Notes: generated from the letters alone by a model not told the origin. 48,740 nt of DNA from Clostridium peptidivorans (GCF_900205925.1 NZ_OAOD01000023.1:1-48740); one strand, 5' to 3'; numbered from the stretch's first letter, positions 35,977 through 44,607 are shown. A program made the numbers and translations.

Positions 35977-36915
35977 ATGAAGAAAAAGTTATTATATTTG
36001 GTTACTGTAATATCATTAATAATGTCTCTAGTCGCATGTAATAAAAGTGCTGATACAAAACAAACTAGTAAAGTAGAATCAAGTGGAAATGAAAAAATAA
36101 AAATTGCTGTTACATTTAATCCTTTAAAAGAGTTTGCAGAAGCTGTTGGAGGAGATAAGGTTCAAGTGGAGACGATTATTCCTAATGGTAGTGAACCACA
36201 TGACTTTGATCCTAGAGCAAAGGATTTAATAAATATAGAAAATGCAGATATATTTGTTTATAATGGACTCAATATGGAGCCATGGGTAGATAGGGTAATT
36301 TCTAATCTTCAGAATAAAGATTTAATAAAAGTAGAATCATCTAAAAATGTTAATGCTATAAAAATAGAAGAAAATAAGCACGAGGATGCAGAAAAAAATG
36401 ACCATGGGGATTATGACCCTCATATATGGCTAGGGCTTACTAGTGCAAAAGTTCAAGCTAAAAATATAATGGATGCATTAATAAAGGTTGATGGGAAAAA
36501 CAAAGACTTTTATGAAAAAAATTATAAAGAATTTGAAAATGAAATAGATAAGTTATTAAATGAATATAAGCCTAAATTTGAAGCTTTAAAAAATAAAAAT
36601 TTTGTTACTGGGCATGCTGCTTTTGCATATTTTTGTAGGGATTTTGGATTAAAGCAAAATAGTGTAGAAGGAGTATTTGCAGAGGGAGAACCAACCCCTA
36701 AAAAGCTTAAGGCGCTTACAGATTACTGTAAAGAAAATAAAGTTAAAACAATATTTGTAGAAGATATGGTAAGTCCTAAGGTGTCTGAGACCTTAGCAAA
36801 GGAAGTTGGAGCAGATATAAAAACTATATATACTGTGGAAGCCAGTGAAGACAATAAAAGTTACATACAAAGTATGGAAAGCAATATAAAGGAAGTATAT
36901 GAAAGCCTTAAATAA
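35977..36915 (+). CDS. zinc/manganese ABC importer binding lipoprotein (ZnuA-like)
   Basis: A 312-residue cluster A-I metal-binding protein. Lipobox LVAC with the acylated Cys21. Metal-ligand candidates are His75 (GSEPHDFDP), His149 (YDPHIWL) and His213 (TGHAAFAYF); the loop before His149 has His135 and His143 (KHEDAEKNDH), a short version of the His-rich loop of zinc proteins. The usual fourth ligand (Asp/Glu near the C terminus) is not obvious. It is divergent from the ATPase-permease pair and shares the two operators, so the three form one importer under one regulator. Zinc is favoured by the His-rich loop, but manganese is not excluded. Confidence 0.9.
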   Translation: MKKKLLYLVTVISLIMSLVACNKSADTKQTSKVESSGNEKIKIAVTFNPLKEFAEAVGGDKVQVETIIPNGSEPHDFDPRAKDLINIENADIFVYNGLNMEPWVDRVISNLQNKDLIKVESSKNVNAIKIEENKHEDAEKNDHGDYDPHIWLGLTSAKVQAKNIMDALIKVDGKNKDFYEKNYKEFENEIDKLLNEYKPKFEALKNKNFVTGHAAFAYFCRDFGLKQNSVEGVFAEGEPTPKKLKALTDYCKENKVKTIFVEDMVSPKVSETLAKEVGADIKTIYTVEASEDNKSYIQSMESNIKEVYESLK

Positions 36916-37052
36916 TTTATTTTAAAAGTTCTTTCACCAGAAAAAGGATTTTTGAATTTATAAAAAAAATAGTATAATTGATATAAGGGAATTAATATAA
37001 ATAACTATGATTTATAAATTACAAAATAAATTATAAAAAAGGAGTGAACTTA

Positions 37053-37454
37053 TTGCTTAAGTGTGAAGTATGCGGCAAGAAAGCCGAGATACACCACATA
37101 ATCAACCGATGCCAGGGTGGATTGGATTGTGAAGTAAATTATAAGTATCTTTGTTCGGAGCATCACAGAGGTAGAAATAGTCCTCATAAGGACTCTAAAA
37201 TTGATCTTGAGTATAAGTTAGAGCTTCAAGAAAAGTTAAATAAGCTTTTCTGTAAGGAGTTTTATACTTTAGAAGAAATAGAAGAAATACTTCACTTAAA
37301 TAAAAGTAAGGCTAAGAAGATAATTAAGCAGTTAAAGTTGCATAAAGAAGGTTACAAAAGAGAAGATATAATTTTAAGATTTATGGGCAATAGAGTATAT
37401 GATGAATACATGATGGATGAATATGATGATTTTATACCCTTAGTAGTAGTATAA
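37053..37454 (+). CDS. HNH-endonuclease-fold protein, 133 aa
   Basis: N-terminal HNH/zinc-finger region: CEVCGKKAEIHHIINRCQGG, then Cys-x-x-His-His (LCSEHH) and Asn30s residue pairing (VNYKYLC), the pattern of HNH nucleases. The rest (about 60-115) looks like a small helix-turn-helix (TLEEIEEILHLNKSKAKKIIKQL). Such short clostridial proteins are often annotated HNH endonuclease; the substrate is unknown. TTG 37053 after AAAGGAGTG gives better spacing than GTG 37044, which abuts the SD. Single gene with its own terminator. Confidence 0.7.
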   Translation: MLKCEVCGKKAEIHHIINRCQGGLDCEVNYKYLCSEHHRGRNSPHKDSKIDLEYKLELQEKLNKLFCKEFYTLEEIEEILHLNKSKAKKIIKQLKLHKEGYKREDIILRFMGNRVYDEYMMDEYDDFIPLVVV

Positions 37455-37488
37455 AAAAGCAGTGGCAAAAGTTTGCTACTGCTTTTTT
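37453..37488 (+). terminator. Rho-independent terminator
   Basis: Stem AAAAGCAGTGGCAAA / TTTGCTACTGCTTTT (one G-T pair), 3-nt loop, six T. Overlaps the stop region of the HNH gene. Confidence 0.93.
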
Positions 37489-37561
37489 ATATGTTACAAA
37501 TTATAACATGAGGATATATTTATTGTTTAGTTATTATATATTAAAAGAGTATTAAAATTTC

Positions 37562-37591
37562 TTGAAATTAATGGTATTATTAGATTATGCT
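37562..37591 (+). promoter_or_regulatory. possible SigA promoter of the SARP gene
   Basis: TTGAAA (37562-37567), 18-bp spacer, TATGCT (37586-37591). The 11-bp repeats found upstream of the BCCT gene are not present here. Confidence 0.5.
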
Positions 37592-37624
37592 TAATTTTTA
37601 TAATATTAAGACAGAGGTGATAAA

Positions 37625-40525
37625 ATGACAAATATAAAAGTAAATCTTTTTGCATATCCAGAAATATTTAAGGATGGAGAAAAAATAAATTTCCCATTTA
37701 AAAAAGCAGAAGCATTAATTTTTTATATGGTTCTTTATAGACAAGCCTCTAGAGATACAATTGTAAATCTTTTATGGGGAGATTTAGAAGAAGCAGTAGC
37801 TAAGAAAAATTTAAGAAATGCTGTGTATTCTATAAAAAAGATATTTAATGAAGAAGTTCTTATTTCACCTAAAAGATCTGTGATTATGTTAAATCCAGAA
37901 ATAAATGTAGAAGTAGACATAGAAAAGTTTTTATCATCATCTTTAGAAGAAAGTATAGAGGGTTATAAAGGAGATTTTTTAGAAGGATTTTATCTGAAAT
38001 ATGAGGAGTGCTTTGAAGAATGGGTACTGCAGCTAAGGGAGTATTATAAAGATTTATATATTCATAAACTTCAAGAGATAATCGAACAATATGAAAGTAG
38101 TAATGATATAAAAAAATTAAAGAAATATTGTAAGGCCCTTATATTAGTAGATGAATATAATGAAAAAGCATATAGAACAATTATGTATTCATATAAAGAA
38201 GAAGGAAAATATGATAAAGCAATATATATATATAATAAATTATTAGGCTTATTAAAAAAGGAATTAGAAGTTTCCCCAGATGAAAAAACCATAAATTTAT
38301 ACAAAGAAATAATACATATAAAAAACTCTGAAAAAGTTTGTGAAGAATGTGATGAATTTAGTTTTTTTTATGGAAGAAATAAAGAATTAAATTTACTTAA
38401 GAATAATTATAATAATTTTATATTAAATAAGTCTGTAAAAACACCTATTATAATTGGGGAAGCTGGTATAGGCAAAAGCAGTTTGGTATGTAAATTTTTA
38501 AGTACAATAAATACTAAAAAAATAAATGTCATAAGTACTGTATGTTATCAAGCAGAGGAAGAGTATCTTTTAAAACCATGGAATAATGTATTTAATCAAA
38601 TATCTAATATAATACATTCTCAAAATATAAAAGTATCCCAAGAACTTATAGAAATTATAAGTTGTATTTTTCCAACGTTTCAGCTTAATAAGGGTAATCA
38701 TACAAATATTTATAAAAGCATGGATATGATAAAATATCAAGCGGCGGAAGAAGCTGCCATAAAAATATTAAATGAGTGTGCAAAGAGTAAAAAGCTAATA
38801 TTATTTTTTGATGATATACAATGGATAGATAAGCTAAGTATAACTATGCTTAAAAATTTAATATTGCAAAATAAGAATAAAAATATATTACCTATATTAG
38901 TATCAAGAGAAGAATATAATGATAAAATTATAAATTTTTTCAATCAGCTTCAGGTTAAAAATCTTACAAGTGAAATTCAGCTGGATAGGTTGAATAGGGA
39001 ACAAACCATTGAATTCATATTAAAATATATACCGAATTTTAATTTAAATAATAAAAAAATAGAGGCTATATATGAAGAAACAGAGGGAAATATATTCTTT
39101 ATAACGGAAATGCTAAATAATATAAAGGAAAGTAAAGATTTTAATTTGATTTCTCCTAAAATGGAAAATATACTTCAAACTAGATTATATAGTTTAAACA
39201 AAAGAGAAAGAAGAATTTTAGATATAATATCTGTATTTTTTGATAAGGTAAACTTTCAGAATTTAAAAAAGTTATGTAATTACGATGATTTTGAGCTTAT
39301 TGACATATTAGGTGAACTAAAAAATAGATGCATTATAAGAGAAAGCTTTAAAAATGAAAACATAAATATTCAATTTACACATCAAAAGATGAGAGAATTT
39401 GTGTATTCGAAAGCAGGACTATTAGAAAAAAAAGTATTGCATGAAAAGATAGGGCAATTAATCGAAGAAAGTTTAAACCACAGTATAGCAGATAATATAT
39501 TTAATTCTAAGCTTATATATCATTTTGAAAGAAGCGGAAATAAGCTTAAATCCTTAAAATATATGATAAAGGAACTAAATATGTATCTTCAAAGCCATCA
39601 TGAAATATTCCCTATAGTAAATGAAGAATTGAAAAATACAACTCTAGGTTTTTTAACGGATGCAGAAGCCTATGATAAATTTGAAAAGTTTAATAATATA
39701 CTTTATGAAATAAATGAAACTCCTGATAATGCAAAGGAATTAAAGGAACTTAAAATTACGTTAGAGTATATGATTGGTAGAAATCATATAAGAAGCGGCA
39801 ATTATACCAAAGGTGTAGAAATAATGGAAAGTATAATAAATGAAGGTTCTTTAGAGGTACATATAACACATATACTTAATGCATATAAACAACTGATATA
39901 TTATTCAATGAATATATATGATTCAGTTAAAATGGACAAGTATTTAAAGAGGGCACTAGATATAACAATTGAAAACGATTTAAAAGAAGAAATACCTATT
40001 TTATATAGGCTTACAGGATTTCAAAATATAATGCAAAACAAGTACGAAGAGGCTGAAGTGATTTTAAAAAATTCTATAGATAAGTTTAATGAATTAAGGG
40101 ATAGAAATAAATATATATTAAATATAGCAGCAGCCTATGACTTTTTGGGTGAAATTAAAAAAAGAGAAGGTAAACTTGAAGAAGCCTTAAAAAATTATGA
40201 GAAGGCAATAGCTATGTGCGAAGAGAATCATATAAAACAGGGGTTGCCTATATTTTATACCCATGCAGCGTATGTAGCCCATGAACTTAATATAAGTGAT
40301 ACATCGAAGGTATATATAGAGAAGGCCTTAAATATGTATGAAAAAATGGATGTAATATGGGAGAAGGCTTCAGCTTATGGAATACTTGCATTAATTTTAT
40401 CAAAGTCAAAAGATAACACAGAAGCTTTGAAGGCTTTTGCAAAAGCAGAGGCATATTATAAATTACTAAAGAATCCACAAGAATATGGCATATTAGAAGG
40501 CATAAAACAAAGAATAAACATTTAA
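37625..40525 (+). CDS. SARP/BTAD-type transcriptional activator with AAA ATPase and TPR domains, 966 aa
   Basis: Domains in order: an N-terminal OmpR-like DNA-binding fold (residues 1-95; FPFKKAEALIFYMVLYRQ, LRNAVYSIKKIF), a bacterial transcriptional activation domain (about 98-235; KLKKYCKALILVDEYNEKAY), an AAA/STAND ATPase with Walker A GEAGIGKSS (278-286) and Walker B LILFFDDIQWID (about 393-404), and C-terminal TPR-like repeats (about 700-960). This is the layout of large SARP-family regulators such as AfsR, best known in actinomycetes, and uncommon in Clostridium. SD AGAGGTGAT. It precedes the BCCT gene on the same strand, separated by a strong terminator and four phased repeats. Likely a local activator that responds to substrate or nucleotide through the ATPase and TPR parts. 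Confidence 0.85.
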   Translation: MTNIKVNLFAYPEIFKDGEKINFPFKKAEALIFYMVLYRQASRDTIVNLLWGDLEEAVAKKNLRNAVYSIKKIFNEEVLISPKRSVIMLNPEINVEVDIEKFLSSSLEESIEGYKGDFLEGFYLKYEECFEEWVLQLREYYKDLYIHKLQEIIEQYESSNDIKKLKKYCKALILVDEYNEKAYRTIMYSYKEEGKYDKAIYIYNKLLGLLKKELEVSPDEKTINLYKEIIHIKNSEKVCEECDEFSFFYGRNKELNLLKNNYNNFILNKSVKTPIIIGEAGIGKSSLVCKFLSTINTKKINVISTVCYQAEEEYLLKPWNNVFNQISNIIHSQNIKVSQELIEIISCIFPTFQLNKGNHTNIYKSMDMIKYQAAEEAAIKILNECAKSKKLILFFDDIQWIDKLSITMLKNLILQNKNKNILPILVSREEYNDKIINFFNQLQVKNLTSEIQLDRLNREQTIEFILKYIPNFNLNNKKIEAIYEETEGNIFFITEMLNNIKESKDFNLISPKMENILQTRLYSLNKRERRILDIISVFFDKVNFQNLKKLCNYDDFELIDILGELKNRCIIRESFKNENINIQFTHQKMREFVYSKAGLLEKKVLHEKIGQLIEESLNHSIADNIFNSKLIYHFERSGNKLKSLKYMIKELNMYLQSHHEIFPIVNEELKNTTLGFLTDAEAYDKFEKFNNILYEINETPDNAKELKELKITLEYMIGRNHIRSGNYTKGVEIMESIINEGSLEVHITHILNAYKQLIYYSMNIYDSVKMDKYLKRALDITIENDLKEEIPILYRLTGFQNIMQNKYEEAEVILKNSIDKFNELRDRNKYILNIAAAYDFLGEIKKREGKLEEALKNYEKAIAMCEENHIKQGLPIFYTHAAYVAHELNISDTSKVYIEKALNMYEKMDVIWEKASAYGILALILSKSKDNTEALKAFAKAEAYYKLLKNPQEYGILEGIKQRINI

Positions 40526-40560
40526 AAATAAGCCTTTAATTTTTATTAAAGGCTTATTTT
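40525..40560 (+). terminator. Rho-independent terminator after the SARP gene
   Basis: Sixteen-bp perfect stem AAAATAAGCCTTTAAT / ATTAAAGGCTTATTTT with a 4-nt loop. It overlaps the stop codon, so the BCCT gene needs its own promoter. Confidence 0.9.
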
Positions 40561-40561
40561 T

Positions 40562-40609
40562 ATGATAACGTTTTGACTTTTTTTTGACTAAGGCTTGATA
40601 AACTATAAA
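40562..40609 (+). promoter_or_regulatory. four 11-bp-phased direct repeats and -10 of the BCCT gene (probable SARP operator)
   Basis: TGAT (40563), TGAC (40574), TGAC (40585) and TGAT (40596) start exactly 11 bp apart; three of them are TTGAC/TTGAT. The last is followed by TATAAA (40604-40609). No SigA -35 has a proper spacing (TTGACT at 40584 is only 14 bp from the -10). SARP activators bind direct repeats with 11-bp spacing over a poor -35, so this fits the regulator gene just upstream. Confidence 0.65.
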
Positions 40610-40665
40610 TGAAATTTTAAATCTTCAGAAAATTAAAGCAATAATAATGTAAGGGGGAAAAGAGC

Positions 40666-42279
40666 ATGGAAAAATCAAAAGTTAAGGCTCATATTAGATG
40701 GTCTATATTTATACCAATGAGCGTAATACTCTTAATTGCAATTATTACAGGGGTAGTGGCACCAGAGCAATTTTATAATGCGCAAAATAAAATAGTTCAG
40801 TTTGCTTTTGAAGACTTTGGATGGTTGTTCCAAATATCTGGTAACTTATTTTTATTTATTTGTATTTTCTTTATGTTTTCTAAATATGGCGATATAAAAT
40901 TTGGAGGACCGGATGCAAAGCCTACACTTAAGTATTGGGATTGGTTTGCAATAACACTTTGTGCAGGTATAGCTACTGGAATATGCTTTTGGGGAATTGC
41001 AGAGCCGATAACTCACTTTATGAATCCTCCAAAGGAATTGGGACTCAAACCAGGAAGTGAAGCTGCTGCAAATTTTGCTATGACTACATCATTTATTCAC
41101 TGGACATTTATTCCATATGCTATGTATGCTATAGCAGGTTTGGGTATAGCCTTTTGTGTACACAATATGAAGCTTCCATATCAAATAAGTTCATTACTTT
41201 ATCCTATTTTTGGTAAAAGAGTTTATGGAACTGTAGGTGCAGTAGTAGATAATATTTGTATGTTTGCAATGGTAGGTGCTGTAGCAGCAGTACTTGGAGT
41301 TGGAGCTATGCAAATGGGAAGTGGACTTAACGTACTTACAGGTATACAAACAGGGAAAACTCTGTGGGTTATATTATTAGCACTTTTAGTAATAGCATAT
41401 ATATTTTGTAGCTGGACAGGCCTTACAAAGGGTATAAGATGGTTGTCAGATAAAAATTCCAAAATATATCTATTCTTAATGATATTTATATTAGTGGTTG
41501 GACCAACTACATTTATATTAAAAATGGGTACACAAGGAGTAGGAGATTTTATACAAAATTATTTTACAAGAACTCACTACTTAAGCCCTATTGAAGGTTC
41601 AGAATGGCCAAGATGGTGGCCTATATACTATTGGGCAATATGGCTTGCATATGCTCCAATGGAAGGAATGTTCTTTGCTTCATTATGTAAAGGAAGAACC
41701 ATAAGAGAGTTTATAATTGTAAATCTCATTTGCCCTGCAATATTTGGTATAGTTTGGTTTGCTGTGTTTGGAGGAGCTGCAATAAATGTTCAATTAAACG
41801 GTGGTGGATTATGGGAAGCTATACAGAAGGGTGGACTAGAGGCCTCAGTGTTTGCATTCTTGAGTCATTATCCACTTTCAAAGGTTATTTCTTGGGTTTT
41901 TGTAATAACTATATTTATTTCAATAGTAACACTTTGTGATTCTATGACTTCAACAGTTGCATCCCTTACAAGTACTGCATACAATGACGACAATCAAGAG
42001 GCACCAAGCTCACTTAAAATATACTGGGGAATTGCAATGGCTTCTATGGCTATAATAAACATTTTATGTACAGGTGGAGGAAAGATAACAGGAATAGATG
42101 CCACAAAGCAAATATCAACGGTTGCAGGATTTCCAATATTGTTTTTGATGTTAATTATGGCTTATTGTACGGTTAAATTAATAGTTAAGAGTGAAAAATA
42201 TGATGTTATTTATCACCCTGATACTGCTCAAGTAGAAAAAATTTCATTAGAAACAAAATCTAATGGGGAAACAGTATAG
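40666..42279 (+). CDS. BCCT-family transporter, candidate ergothioneine/betaine importer
   Basis: A 537-residue carrier with about 12 spans of the betaine-choline-carnitine family, which moves quaternary-ammonium compounds. The aromatic box is recognisable: Trp146, Tyr151 and Tyr154 in FIHWTFIPYAMYAI (BetP Trp189, Trp194, Tyr197), and Trp323 and Trp326 in YYWAIWLAYAPMEG (BetP Trp371, Trp374). Differences are Tyr151 for a Trp, Ile325 for BetP Trp373, Tyr329 for Trp377 and an acidic Glu333. C-terminal KGRTIREF is typical. SD AAGGGGG. The next gene encodes an ergothionase-like lyase, and ergothioneine is a trimethylammonium betaine, so I infer that substrate; glycine betaine, carnitine or choline remain possible. 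Confidence 0.85.
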   Translation: MEKSKVKAHIRWSIFIPMSVILLIAIITGVVAPEQFYNAQNKIVQFAFEDFGWLFQISGNLFLFICIFFMFSKYGDIKFGGPDAKPTLKYWDWFAITLCAGIATGICFWGIAEPITHFMNPPKELGLKPGSEAAANFAMTTSFIHWTFIPYAMYAIAGLGIAFCVHNMKLPYQISSLLYPIFGKRVYGTVGAVVDNICMFAMVGAVAAVLGVGAMQMGSGLNVLTGIQTGKTLWVILLALLVIAYIFCSWTGLTKGIRWLSDKNSKIYLFLMIFILVVGPTTFILKMGTQGVGDFIQNYFTRTHYLSPIEGSEWPRWWPIYYWAIWLAYAPMEGMFFASLCKGRTIREFIIVNLICPAIFGIVWFAVFGGAAINVQLNGGGLWEAIQKGGLEASVFAFLSHYPLSKVISWVFVITIFISIVTLCDSMTSTVASLTSTAYNDDNQEAPSSLKIYWGIAMASMAIINILCTGGGKITGIDATKQISTVAGFPILFLMLIMAYCTVKLIVKSEKYDVIYHPDTAQVEKISLETKSNGETV

Positions 42280-42318
42280 CAAATAATGATTAATATATAA
42301 CAATGAATAATTATTGAA

Positions 42319-42342
42319 AAAAGTCGGCTCAGGCCGACTTTT
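42319..42342 (+). terminator. hairpin after the BCCT gene, weak terminator
   Basis: Ten-bp stem AAAAGTCGGC / GCCGACTTTT with loop TCAG, followed only by TAACTAAT. Partial read-through into the lyase gene is likely. Confidence 0.6.
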
Positions 42343-42370
42343 AACTAATACTTTATCTTGTAAAATATGT

Positions 42371-42389
42371 AATGACCCCTGGGGTTATG
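42371..42389. promoter_or_regulatory. GC-rich palindrome before the lyase gene, candidate operator
   Basis: ATGACCCC-T-GGGGTTAT, an inverted repeat with one G-T mismatch, the only C/G block in this AT-rich spacer. It lies 28 bp before the ATG and just after a possible TAAAAT -10 (42361-42366). Confidence 0.45.
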
Positions 42390-42417
42390 GAAGAAATTTG
42401 AAGGGAGAGTTTAAACT

Positions 42418-43944
42418 ATGAAGGAAAAGACAATAGTGTTAAACGGTAAGGATTTAACTATAGATGATCTTAGTAAAGTTGCAAGAGAAGGATATAAAGT
42501 AGAGATAAGTGAAGAAGGAAAAAATAAATTACATGAATCAAGAAAGCTTGTATTTGATTTAGCAGATAGCAATGTCCCAGTATATGGATTTAATACAGGG
42601 GTAGGCTGGAATAAGGATAAAAGAGTGTTTAAGGATTTTTTTCAGGAGTACAACACCAATTTAATACGTGCTCATTGTGTAGCAATAGAGCCTGAGGCAA
42701 GTATAGAAGAAGTTAGAGCAATAATGCTTACAAGACTTAATACGTTGCTTTGCGGTTGTACAGGAATTCAGCCAGAAGTGGCTTTTATGTATGCAGAAAT
42801 GTTAAATAGTGATGTAACTCCAGTTATGCCAGAAAGAGGTTCCGTAGGTGAAGCAGATATAGCGTGCTTATCTCATATAGGACTCACAATGCTTGGTGAA
42901 GGAGATGCCTACTATAATGGATTTAAAATGCCAGCAAAGGAAGCGTTAGAAAAGGCAGGACTAAATTCTGTAATATTAGGGCCTAAAGATGGACTTGCTA
43001 TTGTAAGTTCTAATGCGTTAGCAGCAGGAGAGGGAGCATTAGTAGTAAAAGATGTAGAGGATTTACTAGATATTGCAGATATAATATATGCCTTATCCCT
43101 TGAAGGACTCAATGGAAATACCTCACCGCTTGACCCTAAAACTCATGAAGTTAGACCGTTCCCAGGACAAAGATATAGTGCAGAAAAAATAACAAAATAT
43201 CTTGAGGGCAGTTATATTTGGGAGCCAGATTGGAAAAAGCCAGTACAGGATCCATTAAGCTTTAGAGGTTCGGCTCATGTGCATGGATCTATAAGAGATG
43301 CACTTGAGTATGTAACAAAATATTTGACAATACAAATGAACTCATCAGACGATAATCCATGTGTAATATTAGATGAGAGAAGAATGATATCTTGCTCTAA
43401 TTTTGAACCAACTACTTGGGTACTTGGTTTTGAAATGTTAGGAATTGCGTTAAGTCATTTGTCAAAGGTTAGCTGTTATAGAACTATGAAGTTAAGTAAT
43501 CCTGATTTTACAAAGCTTCCAAGATTTTTATCTCCAGCGGATAATGTAATATGCTATGGAACTATACAAAAGGCATTTACATCATTGGATGCTGAGATAA
43601 GACATTTATCAAATCCATCAACTAGTGACTTCTTTTCTGTTGCAGGAGATATAGAGGATCATGCTAATAACTCACCATATGTAGTACAAAAGACAAGAAA
43701 GATTGTTGATAATTTAAGATATATACTAGGTATAGAAATGCTTCATGCAGTACAAGCAATTGACTTGAGAAATGATATTCATCAAGGAAGAGGAACGAAA
43801 ATTGCATATGAAACTATAAGAGAAGTTATTCCATTTTATCATAAGGACAGAAACCTAACAGAGGATATAAGAAAAGCTTATGAACTTATAAAATCAAACA
43901 AAATTTTAAATAGGGTAACGGAAGAAATGAGTAAAAACGAGTAA
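42418..43944 (+). CDS. MIO-less histidine ammonia-lyase homologue, probable ergothionase
   Basis: A 508-residue member of the aromatic amino acid ammonia-lyase family, usual length. Conserved: catalytic-type Tyr56 in YGFNTGVG, QDPLSFRGSAHVHGS, SSDDNP and Glu413 in IEDH (HAL Glu414). Not conserved: the cofactor triad. Canonical HAL reads GSVGASGDLAPLAH; here it is GSVGEADIACLSH, so Ala-Ser-Gly is replaced by Glu145-Ala146-Asp147. The 4-methylideneimidazole-5-one (MIO) group cannot form. Ergothionase, known from Treponema denticola, is the HAL relative that removes trimethylamine from ergothioneine without MIO, because the leaving group is already good. The BCCT transporter upstream fits this. 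The alternative is another MIO-independent lyase of a betaine. A plain hutH call would be wrong. Confidence 0.75.
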   Translation: MKEKTIVLNGKDLTIDDLSKVAREGYKVEISEEGKNKLHESRKLVFDLADSNVPVYGFNTGVGWNKDKRVFKDFFQEYNTNLIRAHCVAIEPEASIEEVRAIMLTRLNTLLCGCTGIQPEVAFMYAEMLNSDVTPVMPERGSVGEADIACLSHIGLTMLGEGDAYYNGFKMPAKEALEKAGLNSVILGPKDGLAIVSSNALAAGEGALVVKDVEDLLDIADIIYALSLEGLNGNTSPLDPKTHEVRPFPGQRYSAEKITKYLEGSYIWEPDWKKPVQDPLSFRGSAHVHGSIRDALEYVTKYLTIQMNSSDDNPCVILDERRMISCSNFEPTTWVLGFEMLGIALSHLSKVSCYRTMKLSNPDFTKLPRFLSPADNVICYGTIQKAFTSLDAEIRHLSNPSTSDFFSVAGDIEDHANNSPYVVQKTRKIVDNLRYILGIEMLHAVQAIDLRNDIHQGRGTKIAYETIREVIPFYHKDRNLTEDIRKAYELIKSNKILNRVTEEMSKNE

Positions 43945-43988
43945 AAATATAACTATAAATTTTGGGCCAATGTAAATAAGATTTAAAT

Positions 43989-44032
43989 ATAAGGCGATGT
44001 TTATAATATTAAAACATCGCCTTATATTACTA
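43989..44032 (+). terminator. hairpin between the lyase and the Mo hydroxylase genes
   Basis: Fourteen-bp stem ATAAGGCGATGTTT / AAACATCGCCTTAT with a 9-nt loop but only a weak T tail. A partial terminator. Confidence 0.65.
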
Positions 44033-44121
44033 ATAACTAAATAGGAAATTACTTTGTGACTTTTTTTAGACTTTTAGATGATAATATTAATTTAAATAAT
44101 GAATATGAGGAGCTGAAAAAG

Positions 44122-44583
44122 ATGCTACTACACTTAAGAGTAAATGGAATTAATCATGAATTAGATATAGATCCAGCTAAAAGGCTACTTGATATATTAA
44201 GAGAAAATTTAGAGCTTACAGGTACAAAAGAGGGATGCAGCGAAGGGGAATGTGGTGCTTGTACAGTTATAATGAACGGTAAAGCAGTAAATTCTTGTAT
44301 GGTGCTTGGAATACAAGCAAGGGATAAAGAAATACTTACTATAGAATATTTAGAGCAGGATGGAGAACTTGACCAGCTGCAAAAGTCCTTCATAAAAAAA
44401 GGAGCAGTACAATGTGGGTTTTGTACACCTGGAATGCTTATGTCCTGTAAGGCACTTCTTATGAAAAATTCCAGCCCTACATCTGAAGAGATAAAAAGAG
44501 CTATTGAAGGAAATTTATGCAGATGTACAGGATATACAAAAATAATTGAAGCAGTTATAGATGCTATCACTGTAGAAAAATAA
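44122..44583 (+). CDS. molybdenum hydroxylase, 2Fe-2S subunit
   Basis: A 153-residue small subunit with two 2Fe-2S clusters: plant-ferredoxin type Cys39, Cys44, Cys47 and Cys59 (GCSEGECGACTV), and the family-specific second cluster Cys98, Cys101, Cys133 and Cys135 (CGFCTPG, LCRCTG). It passes electrons from the Mo site to FAD. ATG 44122 with GAGGAG gives the usual length; a GTG 66 nt upstream would add an atypical extension. First gene of the three-subunit enzyme. Confidence 0.95.
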   Translation: MLLHLRVNGINHELDIDPAKRLLDILRENLELTGTKEGCSEGECGACTVIMNGKAVNSCMVLGIQARDKEILTIEYLEQDGELDQLQKSFIKKGAVQCGFCTPGMLMSCKALLMKNSSPTSEEIKRAIEGNLCRCTGYTKIIEAVIDAITVEK

Positions 44584-44607
44584 TAAAGCTTTATGGGAGG
44601 TAAAATT

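Noticed and set aside
37053..37454. Homing endonuclease or mobile intron
   Set aside because: The HNH gene stands alone between intact genes, with its own terminator and no intron or inverted-repeat borders.
40573..40609. Simple SigA promoter TTGACT with TATAAA for the BCCT gene
   Set aside because: The nearest TTGACT is 14 bp from the -10 and the next 25 bp; 11-bp phasing of four words explains the region better.
42418..43944. Ordinary histidine ammonia-lyase (hutH) in a histidine-utilisation operon
   Set aside because: The Ala-Ser-Gly MIO triad is missing and there is no hutU, hutI or hutG nearby.
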